Assembly (NCBI GenBank): GCA_947652605.1
Contig: OX393581.1
Location: forward strand, 27,088,788-27,152,787
From: Elmis aenea
Lineage: Eukaryota; Arthropoda; Insecta; Coleoptera; Elmidae
DNA: 64,000 nt
Direction: 5' to 3'
The notes under the pieces are model-generated. The model worked only from the letters and a program-made list of their open reading frames with translations. It had not been told where the DNA came from and did not search any database. Positions 49,360 to 59,419 of this stretch are shown piece after piece. The position numbers and the translations under genes are program-made. The first letter of the stretch is position 1. Each line of letters starts with the position of its first letter.

Positions 49360-49689
49360 AAAATGGATTCGCACAATATTTGTATTAAATATTTTTTGAT
49401 ATTTGTATTAATAAAGGAGCTATCAAAGAATCTCACGGTCGTGGTGCACCCTGTATACAAATTGAAGTTTTTTGCAGATTTCTTTTGTTTTTCCTTTATA
49501 ATTTTTGTTATTCTGTCAACTACACTACAAATGTTGACGCATTGATAAACGGATGTAGCGCTCATTTTGCATATGCGCGCGTGCTTCAAATTTAAAAAGA
49601 AAAGGTAAATTGAGTCTGATATAATGGTAACGAGTAAACCAGTCATGTACTTTTAACCAAATTTTATAGAAAGCCCCTCTTATCTGTAA

Positions 49690-49890
49690 CACTGTAACAA
49701 AATCTGGAAAACGAACCAGCAGAATCATTTAAAGTTTGAATCACTTAGCGTTTAAATCGCTTAACGTAGGAATCCTGCAACGATGGAACCATGCAACTCG
49801 AAAAACACCTACCGCTGGAAACACGCAAAGCTGGAATATGCAAAGTTGGTACATTTGCGGTTCTTTACATCACAATAGCCAAAAGATAAT
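49690..49890. repeat. Second copy of the 2.55-2.78 kb minisatellite-bearing repeat
   Basis: It shares caacgatggaaccatgc, the CGCTGGAA-type units, and the following tacatcacaatagccaaa block with 2.68-2.78 kb. Terminal repeats are not present here. Confidence 0.6.
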
Positions 49891-49929
49891 GTAATTAAAT
49901 AATGTAATATAGCCAAATACTAAATACTT

Positions 49930-50600
49930 ATATAGGTATGCTATAGGTATCTTTTGTTAACTATTAACGAATTAAATAATAATACTTTACGTGTGTGTTT
50001 ATTTTTATAATCAGACTGATTGAAATTTGAAATTAAACTTAGAGATATGGTATATAACAAAAGCTAGAGCATGTTTATACTGATTAGTAAGATCAAAACT
50101 TATATTACATAAGAAAATAATTATAGATAAAAAGAAACAATCACAGATTTAATTTAATACCTACTTAGTTTAAAAATGAAATATGATGGCTTTATTTAAT
50201 TAAATACTCCCACTCAAATCATTGGTGCACATAAAGTTATATATTTTTAATCACTTACATTTCTGCTTAAATATATTTACTGTAAAATCTGGTGTATAAT
50301 ACGCATGCTTGATTTGGCCCAAAATTTTCTGGTAAAATAGATATTTATGTTTTTAACATTCTATGTTAGATATTAATTGTAAAAAAAAAACTAAAAGACA
50401 TAATCAGAAATAGGCACACAATAAATAAAATAAAGCACATTCAATTTCGCTCCATTTTCTCACTTAAATTTGAAAAAAACTCGACAGATATATACTCGTA
50501 GTTTATTTTCGATATCAAATATGATATGTCTTTTGTCCTTGCGTATTATACACAAAATTTAGCAAAAATTGCAATATAAGGAAGATTTTTGGTAATCCTA
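49930..50600. repeat. Old DM9-locus flanking sequence (copies of 43.0-43.5 and 41.77-42.0 kb)
   Basis: It carries first the block upstream of the DM9 gene and then the block that follows the broken DM9 exon, in the same orientation. I found no DM9 exon between them. Confidence 0.5.
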
Positions 50601-50958
50601 GCGTGTATGAAGGATACGGTAATGGCACTTTAATGGTAGGTCTCACCCCACCCCGCGTATTCGCAGAAATCAAAAAAATTGCTCGATTACTGGATTGCTT
50701 TTAAACCGAAATTCTTTTTTTAAAATCGTGGAATCCACTTAATGTCATGAATATAATTCTATCTATTTACCTGCAACCGTTTGCTAACAGCCAATTTAAA
50801 GTAACATTGAATGCTTTTGAAAAACCTTTAAGCGTTTAAGCTGAGTTTTTGTTCAATAATGCTTGCAATTCGTCGTTTTCAATTTTTTTTGGTTGACCTA
50901 AACGTTTTTTGTCCTTAACGTCAGTTTTGGTAATTATAGATGCCCTAGTCATAGTATA

Positions 50959-53434
50959 CAGTGTGTCCAGAATTCGAGGCTCACCATGGGTAACTTTTAA
51001 ACCGTAATAGAAACAAGGTTAGTTAAATGGGACAAAAGTTAGCTATTTAGGGGTGTATTTTAAACTAGATCTTGTTTTGTTTAAAAATTTCATGGCTTGC
51101 GTGATATAACGAAGAAACCGAAATCGATCAAAATTTTTAAACCTTAATATCTCGGCTATTGTTGCGAATACACAAAAACGTCAATGAAATTTTTTTTTGT
51201 AAATGTTGTTTTCTCTAAGATGGCGATAGTCAATTTTTTTAAATATAAATTACGGTGCGAGATATTTGACAAAACAACTTTTTTTTAAATAGCAGTCGTA
51301 GGGTAAAGTGTCCTAAGAGTGCGCATTTCCTAAGAGTGTGCATTATGAAATAAGTTACGAAATACTCAATTTCCGCCTATTTCGACATCTTTTGTCTTGC
51401 AACTTTGGAGGTCTTTAACTTTGAAAGGAAGCATTTTCGGATAACAAAATATTTGACAAATGATCATCATTTTCACTCAGGAATATGCACCTAATTTTTG
51501 GCGGTGTATAATGAGGACACCCTGTATATACCCCGTAAAACATTCGAATTTGGTCCACCCTGCATGTTGTAGCAATAGCAATATCACGTACCAATAAATT
51601 TTTAATGAAGTTTTTCTCACGAACCGGATACGACAAATAGTTTCGCCAAAATATCTAATTCACACACTCGATCAAGATTATACAAATACAAATTTCTGTA
51701 CTTAGTGTCATTCCCGTCAGTTTTCCAGTAAGTTTTAAATTGCTGCAGATCAACCTGTCACAACTATAACATTGAGGTGCTTGCCAATAAGCTTTAATTT
51801 AGTTTGTTTATGTCTTAATCTGTTTCCAACATAGTAGAAATAAGCATTATAGTATCATTTCACTATTTTATAATTTATTTGCTTTAATTTTAATAAGTTG
51901 CAGCTAAAGTAATGTAAAACAAGAACACATGTAGATGCGTCTTAAGAGTGCGCGCTGCAATTTTGTCAAGTGTGCGCGCGTACTCAGCAATAATTATGAT
52001 TGGTTCTGTAAATAATTTTCTTTTTTCATCAATTGTTAGGCTTAAAATATGTGATTATGTCAGAAAATCACATCGACAATTACGTTTTAACGAGACACTG
52101 ATGCAGTAGATTCAAAATGACATTGCAGCAGGTTGTTTTTGTTACAAAAAATTGTTTTAAGTTTCTGTTAAAATGTATTATATTTTATGTTTTTGTATTA
52201 TTATTCTGTTTTTGTTACGTGCGCACTTTTTTTTGTTATAACGTATTATGTTTTATGTTTTTGTATTATTATTCTGTTTTTGTTACGTGCGCGCTCTTAA
52301 GGTTTTAAAATGTGCACTCTTAGGACGATCCATTCCTAAGAGTGCGCAAATATAATTTTTTGTAAAACGTGTTATATACTAAAAGATTATTTCGTTTTTT
52401 ATTGAATTATTTCATAAACTTATTCTACAAATATGACTTTTAATTTTTAAATTGATTAGAGTAAACAAATCTGATTACATTTTGTATAGAAGGTGAAATT
52501 GGTTTAAGTGCGCACTCTTAGGGCAACTTCCCCTAGTAGGCGATGACAGATTTAAAGATTATTTTTTTCTCTTTACAATGATATAATATTTTGTATGTCT
52601 ATTTTTAAAAATAAGCGAAATAACCTAAAAAAATGCAAAACCTTAAGATAAAAATCAAGGTTGCCATCGAGAAAACACAATAAACGACTGCATTTGGTTT
52701 ATTTCGAGCTTTGCTTATCTATTATGTCACTCTTTAAACAGGGATATTACAACAAATGTAATGCGAAATAATCATACTAATAGTCATAACATGAATGTAG
52801 TTTATAGCTCTTACTAAGACATTAGCAAAAAAGGATTTAAAATATTTACATAATATGTCGTTTTACATTATTTCCAGTTAACACAATTATTACAATAGAC
52901 AATCAATAATCCAAATAAAACAAATGCAGTCGTTTATTGTTTTTTCTCCATGGCAACCTTGATTTTTATCTTAAGATTTTGCATTTTTTTTTTTAGGTTA
53001 TTTCGCTTATTTTTTAAAATAGACATACAAAATATTATATCATTGTAAAGAGAAAAAAATAATCTTTAAATCTAAGTCATCGCCTACTACGACTGCTATT
53101 TAAAAAAAAGTTGTTTTGTCAAATATCTCGCACGGTAATTTATATTTAAAAAAAATTGACTATCGCCATCTTAGAGAAAACAAAATTTACAAAAAAAATT
53201 TCCCTTGATGTTTTTGTGTAAGTATTCGCAACAATAGCCGAGATATTTAAGTTTAAAAATTTTGATCGATTTGGGTTTGTTCGTTATATCAAGCAAACCA
53301 TGGAATTTTTAAACAAAACAAGATGTGGTTTAAAATACAATCCTAAATAGCTAACTTTTGTCCCATTTAACTAACCTTGTTTCTATTACGGTTTAAAAGT
53401 TACCCATGGTGAGCGTCGAATTCTGGACACACTG
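50959..53434. mobile_element. 2.5-kb palindromic Tc1/mariner-type element
   Basis: The ends CAGTGTGTCCAGAATTCGA and TCGAATTCTGGACACACTG (one internal mismatch further in) are flanked by TA. The arms of about 560 bases match inversely, including gggacaaaagttagctattt and the catggcaac/gttgccat block. The left arm is interrupted at 51302 by a TAG-flanked insert. No transposase. Single arms of relatives are at 5757, 24627 and 53930. Confidence 0.78.
51302..52533. mobile_element. TAG-flanked insert with GCGCACTCTTAGG ends
   Basis: The duplication TAG (51299-51301 and 52534-52536) flanks ends GGTAAAGTGTCCTAAGAGTG and the approximate inverse of it (CACTCTTAGGGCAACTTCCCC). The uninterrupted site gcagtcgtagtaggcgatga is inferred from the opposite arm at 53.1 kb. 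Inside are an 80-bp tandem duplication (52155-52310), further CCTAAGAGTGCGC motifs, and a small CACCCTG-ended fragment at 51515-51565. The 63-residue frame at 52117 comes from the tandem duplication. Confidence 0.7.
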
Positions 53435-53439
53435 TATAG

Positions 53440-53929
53440 AATGTTCATAACATAAAATGCATATTTTATAAAACTTGTGAGAGTACCAGCTTGTATTTTT
53501 TCTGCTGCAAGGGCTCATTGGATCTAAACCGTTTGAGAACTACTGGGCAAAAAAGTTTGGAAATAATTGCAAGAAATAAACAGAGAGCCGGAAACAAAAA
53601 TTCTCATAATTAACAATAAAGGTGGCCACTAACTTACAGATTTTTGAGAGGCCATTATCCGACTGGTCACGGACTGAAGATTAATAATCGCACAGTTTTC
53701 TTACGGATTTTGGCCTGCATGTAAAGCACCACACACACACAGTTTTCGGATCAGATCTCGCCAACGATCAATGATGATGTGTGTGAGGTATTGCGGCGAT
53801 TTCCTGCAGGCCGTTAACTCAGAGATTTTTGCCTTCAGTCAACGAACTGACTTGGTTTGCGATAATTACCTACAATTTTAGCTTGCGGGCCATTGTCTCT
53901 CATAAATCCGCAAGTGAGTGACCACCTTT
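53440..53929. other. Gene-free DNA with element-like fragments
   Basis: It contains an inverted pair around 53625-53920 (gtggccactaacttacagat against aatccgcaagtgagtgaccacc), possibly a small MITE. Confidence 0.4.
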
Positions 53930-54791
53930 AGGTTTAAAGACTTTTTTGTTTCTCTTTACAATGATATAATATTTTATATGTTTATTTTCAAAAATAAGCG
54001 AAATAATCTAAAAGAATTCAGTCTTAAGATAAAAATCAACGTTGCCATTGAAAAAAACGATAATCGACTTCAATTGTTTTATTTCGACCCTTGCTTGTCT
54101 ATTATGTCACACTTTAAACAGTGATATTAAAACAAATGTAATGCGAAAGTAAAATAATCATACTAATAGTCATAACATAATGTATTTTATACCTCTAGAC
54201 AACTAGCAGAAAAGGATAAAAAATATTTACTATGCTGATACACATTATTTACAGTTAACACAATTATTATAATAGACAAGCAAGGGTCGAAATAAAACAA
54301 TTGAAGTCGAATATTGCCTTTTTCCATGAAAACCTTGAATTTTATCTTCAGATTTTGCTTTTTTTAAGATTATTTCGCTTATTTTTGAAAATAGACATAA
54401 AAATATTATATACCTAATAGTAAAGAGAAAAAATAATCTATAAATCTAAGTCATCATCTACTACGACTGCCATAAAAAAAGTTGTTTTGTCAAATATCTC
54501 GCACGGTAATTTATAAATAAAAATTCGACTATCGCCATCTTATAGCGAACCAAATCTACAAAACATTTTTTTTGTGTATTCGCAACAATAGTCAAGACAT
54601 TTCAGTTGAAAATTTTGATCGATTTCGGTTTTTTCGTTATATCACGCAAGCCATGGAATTTCTAAACAAAACAAGACCTTGTTTAAAATACACTCCTAAA
54701 TAGCCAACTTTTGTCCCATTTAACCAACCTTGTACTTTCATTATTTACGGAGATAGCGATATAGTGTCCCATGGAAAAGTGAAACACTCTG
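53930..54791. mobile_element. Palindromic relative of 50959-53434, left end missing
   Basis: An inverted pair around the centre at about 54180 (tcaattgttttatttcgacc / ggtcgaaataaaacaattga) plus a complete right arm ending CACTCTG followed by TA. The left terminus is replaced by unrelated sequence. Confidence 0.65.
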
Positions 54792-54799
54792 TATACGAA

Positions 54800-56060
54800 T
54801 AAAATAATTGTTTGACAAATGATTTTGAGACCTTTTGATAGAATACCGAATAGGTTAATAATTGTGTCTGCTTAAATTTAAAATACTGTTTAAATTATTA
54901 ACCTATTATAATTGCATATTTTTTACACTTGTTCCGACTAAATCCCAACTTCACAGTTTTAAATAATATTTTGTGAAAAAATAGCCATCAAGTATAAAAA
55001 CATACACAATGTCCTTTAACTATTAAATGTAATTACAGCCAAATTTCTTGAAAAACTTAAAGCTAAAATTAATACACATTACGCTTTATTCATAGTAAAT
55101 CCTATGTAAAAATATTATACACTTAGAATAATAGGTATATAATAGGTGGGATATATTTTAAAGGACATTTTAAAAAAATATTTATTGCTATACATTGTTA
55201 CAAAAAAGTTAACGAGGCAGATAATATAAATTTAAATAGTAAGCAGTTACATATTAATCAAATTAAATAGTTAAAACTTAAATAGATTTAATCTTACATG
55301 GCATCATGCAGTGGCAATTGCTTGTTTAATTTTTTGTTATCTCGAAATAAAAAACATAAATGTATTTATAAGTATGATTTTTAAGTTGTGACATACAAAA
55401 TTTTTTATGAACTATTTGTATCTGGATATGCCACAATTAGTGAAGATACTATTTAAATTATTCAATTTGGAGTACTTTTTATTTATATTGAATACATATA
55501 ATACAATCTTTTTTAATAAAATAAAAGCAAATCACCAGTAATAATTATTTATTCGTATTAATATTAACTTTTTAAAAACGTCTCTTTTATTAGGATTTTT
55601 TAATATACTCAATGTAGAAAAATCCCAAACACTTTATAATCAGTGGTTTGACCGCGTAATATTGCTCCAAATACCAAATAGTCTTATAATACCAGAATTA
55701 AAATCTAATTCTAATAAAATTACCTGAGTATACATTTTGTACTGCAATTTATTTGGAATTAAGATAGCATAAAAATCTTTATATTACACAACACTGTATA
55801 ATACATATGTATGTGTTGATAATCAACAGCCATTGCACATTGTTGTATAAACATTCTTTTAATACTTGAATATTACTGATTAACTCAAGTATACGGCATT
55901 GGCGCTTCAGATTAATATAAATTACTAGATCAAAATAATACCGATCAATGTTTACTAACCTTGGCCCTATTATTTTTCGCAAACTGCATAAGACTGTGTT
56001 AAATAAATAAGTCAGAACTTATATTTCGAAAACCATAAAAATAAACGAATGGTTCAATTT
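54800..56060. repeat. Segment duplicated at 39.72-41.00 kb
   Basis: See the 39718 entry. No coding frame in either copy. Confidence 0.75.
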
Positions 56061-56585
56061 TTTTTTTTGTAACTTTTATGTAATTTAATAAGTCAAGGAA
56101 GTGTGTATGAAGTCAAGGTTACAATTAACTACTGCGTTATTTGATAAATTTGTTCTGAAAGTTTAAAAAAATCTTTTAAATTAATAAAGTTGGGCAGAAT
56201 TGCATAGTAAATTTAATGAGGTTTTAAAAAACTAACGAGTGTTACCAATGTTCTGAGACAACTACTGAAAAGAATTAAACAATTACAAAAATTTTAAACA
56301 CTGATGACTTTTTAACTATGACACAGTGTCACCTAAGAGTTATCTTGTTCCATACGCCACTTTGTGGCAAATTGACTTATCAGCATCGAGATTTTTTTAA
56401 AAGTTTTTAATATTATTCAGCATGATCAGAATTTGAATTCGTAAGGTAATAAAAAAGTTATAAAGCCTAGTTTATAGTGCGGCACATAGTGCGCACCTCG
56501 CCACTCGCATGTCGCCATTGCCCCAAATAGTGTAACATCTCATCAAGACAATGCTAATTATTATTTATGTTCGCAACTATAAGTA
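56061..56585. other. Gene-free DNA
   Basis: Nothing recognised. Confidence 0.4.
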
Positions 56586-56966
56586 CGAAGGTAGTCCGAT
56601 ATTAAAGGTACAGGTGGCTGTGAAACAAACACCGCAAGCGAAATATTGCCGTCATAATATGCATGTCTAGGCAGGTTGAAGCGTGGTAGTAGAATCTGGA
56701 GCGTTGTTGTGTGTAAGACTCAATTTAGTAGCTTACGGAAAGCAAACAAACATGGCGTGTATAATCGCAGTGTGAAGTGCGTGCGGTTATCCGATTTTTG
56801 CAAGCCGTAGGTGTTAACCAGAGCGAAATTCATCGCACATTAGGGGGCGTTTATGGCCCGAAGGTCTTAAGCCGAAAAAGTCAGCGTTTGGTGCAAAAAA
56901 TTTAAAGATGGACGAACGGACCTCATTGATGAGAAGAACAGAGGTCTGTTAGACATGCATATAACG

Positions 56967-57755
56967 TAGGGCTGCCATACGTCCCGGTTCACCGGGATAT
57001 GTCCCGGTTTGCGGAATTTTGTCCCGCTGTCCCGGTGAACAAATCAAATGTCCCGGTTTGTTGACGATTTTTAAAAATAATAAGCGAAATACCGTTAGCG
57101 CTGACTTCGACTAAAATAACGTCTAGTTCGTTCTCACTGCCGCTAGCTGGCTAGCTTATAAAGAAAGTCGCTGTATTGTCGTGACTAATGTACCGCACTT
57201 CCCCCTCCCATTGCATTTCTCGCTAACAACGCAGACACTGCGAGTGACTATATTTTTTTTTAAAATTTAAAGTGACTGTGTAAACGCCATCTGTTGTGCG
57301 CTCAAGTTGTTTCTTGCTGTGAACACACCTCTTACGTAATGGTGCCTTTCCACGTGAGAGTAAACTACTCTCGATAGCAGCGTCGCCAAGGATACAGCCA
57401 ATCGCGAGTTACTCTCAGGGGCTGTATCCTTGGCGACGCTGCTATCGAGAGTAGTTTACTCTCACGCGGAAAGGCACCATAACGCTCAACAAGATGAAGA
57501 AATGCAACTTTCATTTTATTTTATACAGTATTTTTATTTTATATATTGTTTTTCTGTTTTCATTTAACTTGAACGGCCTTATGAAAATAATTAAATTCGA
57601 AGTATGAGGCACCACTGTATTTTTATTTACATTTGTTCGCACAAGACACAAAACCAAATTATATCGTAATTCATAAATGTTTACCGAACACCCCCCCCCC
57701 CCTCTCCTTCGGCCCAAATGTCCCGGTCGGGGTAGCGACATTTATGGCAGCCCTA
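56967..57755. mobile_element. hAT-type MITE (middle shell)
   Basis: The 13-base ends TAGGGCTGCCATA and TATGGCAGCCCTA are perfect inverted repeats with a perfect 8-bp duplication ATATAACG (56959-56966 and 57756-57763). GTCCCGGT-type units repeat near both ends. Non-coding. Confidence 0.88.
57340..57479. mobile_element. Harbinger-type MITE (inner shell), 140 bp near-perfect hairpin
   Basis: The arms of about 60 bases, starting TGGTGCCTTTCCACGTGAGA, are inverted copies with a single A/G mismatch near the ends and a 20-base loop. The duplication TAA flanks it (57337-57339 and 57480-57482). Confidence 0.88.
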
Positions 57756-57829
57756 ATATAACGGCAATATTTCGTTTGCGGTGTTTGTTTCACAGCCACC
57801 TGCACCTTTAATATCGGACTTCCCTCGTA

Positions 57830-59419
57830 CATTATCTATTAAATAGTTATTTACGTACGCGGTTGATTTTAGATATTAAAAAAATATTCATTTTAAAAAG
57901 AAAAACTTTTTATATACCTACTACTTAAAAAAACTTCAAGTAATGTAGCTAATGACCACAATAATTAGTTTTTGTATAAAACTTTTCTGTAGGTACCTAC
58001 ATCTGTATTAATACCAGATATATCGAATTATTCGTCTTGACCGGAATTAACTCCATAAAACTCGATCAAAAAGGTAATTAGTTTTAGCGACTTACCCAAA
58101 TTTTAGGCCTCTGTTAAGGAATGTCATTTTCTTTGTTATGTTGAAATGTTTTATTTATTAAATGTAACCGCTGTAGGGATGATGTTTTGACGCAGCTGTA
58201 TTGTATTGTACTTGGTTGTGGTGGGGATGCTAACCTCGCAGCAGCATTCTATGTAAACGCGGTAGTCATAGGCGGTAGTAAGAGCTCGACAGTGGGACAG
58301 CGTGGATGTGTATGCTGTACCACATTGTTAAGAATAAAACAATTTTTTACATTGTGCTTTACTCAATCTATTATTAAAACAATCAATGCTATTACAACAT
58401 TAATACAAACACACATTAACAGCCTCTGAATTATCAAAAACAAACTAGCTCGTTTTTTTGGATGCTTCGCGGTTTTTTGTTTCATGTCCATACATTACTT
58501 CAGTCTTTTTCAACATTTTTAATGTCACGACACACTTTTAACAAAGCTAAAATTTTGCTGCACACTAAAAAGGGTGTCACAGACACAGATAACATTTCCA
58601 GTATGAAGATCTCGCTTATTATAAGAGATACAGGTTAACTTAACTTAGATGAATTATTTCTGAGGATTAGGGAAGCTAAAATCAATTTTTATAGCAAAAA
58701 TGATGAAAATGTTGAATTTCTTTTTTATCTTAATTATAAGTTCAATTTTATTAGTACTTTCTTGAGGTACTTTTTGATGTAGAATGTAACTGTTCTTTTG
58801 GATTGGTTTTTTATCACTTACCGTTTTGGAGATATTACCCTTAATTTAATTGATAAAATAGAATAAAAAATAAGCACATTTAGCTCATTTTTTCTCTTTT
58901 TAATGAAATGGTAGTTGCTATCTATATTTTTTATAAATAAATCACAAAAATAAGAAAAATCGTATTACCTAATCAATTATTAAGATATCTATCAAAAGAG
59001 AAATGCTACACTCTTTGCCCTAGAAACTGTAAAAAATAATTTTAATTCGTCATAGATTTGTTTCGGTTGGTTTCTAGTATTTTCTGTCATGATTTAATAA
59101 ACATTTCTGTTTGAACAGTTGGACACTAGGTTTTTTTTGCAGTCCATTCAATTTTTTGTTAAATATTTTAAAATTTATTTTTATATTCCACCCTATTTAA
59201 CCATCTCTGTAAGTCTTATATTGACATAAGACAGTGTAGATAATTTCCATTCTGTATTTTATGAATCACGTTAATCCCTTTGTATTCATATGCATTTATA
59301 TTGTCTTGTAACTAGAATCTACTTTTTATTTTAAAGATATACAATGCCTTAAATCAAATAAAAATGTATTTTTTAATACTGTATCACGTGTTTAGTAATA
59401 AATCAGACTAATTTAAATT
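57830..59419. other. Downstream flank of gene B, no gene seen
   Basis: It contains an isolated hAT-like terminus at about 58499 (CAGTCTTTTTCAACATTTTT), a possible poly(A) signal for gene B (TTTATT, 59325-59330), and otherwise AT-rich sequence. The 80-residue frame at 58187 has no recognisable domain. Confidence 0.45.

Larger units (their letters stand above)
45890..49453. mobile_element. Tc1/mariner-type palindrome made of two transposase 3' halves
   Basis: The outer ends CAGGGTGCACCACGACC and GGTCGTGGTGCACCCTG are flanked by TA. The arms are about 850 bases (45890 to about 46740, and its inverse). The left arm encodes on the minus strand AFNGITPEILSRVLESFRQR and LRLCVEHEQGYNFEQFIR. The right arm encodes on the plus strand WPPRSPDLTPIDLFLWGHIK and then FRQRLRLCVEQ-x-LEQFIR. 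Both are C-terminal ends of the same transposase with its 3' flank and terminal repeat. Internal CACCCTGTATA-type motifs recur several times per arm. The LINE and its duplication (47221-49359) lengthen the right arm. Confidence 0.75.
56586..57827 (+). mobile_element. Deleted mariner element with 67-bp terminal repeats (outer shell of a three-level nest)
   Basis: The ends start CGA(A/G)GG(T/A)AGTCCGATATTA and match inversely over about 67 bases with four mismatches, flanked by TA (56584-56585 and 57828-57829). From about 56780 the plus strand reads RAVIRFLQAVGVNQSEIHRT, then VYGPKVLSRKSQ, K-F-K-D-G-R-T-D, the N-terminal domain of a mariner transposase. The remainder has been deleted. The hAT MITE at 56967-57755 sits inside. 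Confidence 0.8.

Noticed and set aside
52117..52308. 63-residue membrane-like protein
   Set aside because: It arises from an 80-bp tandem duplication within a transposon insert.
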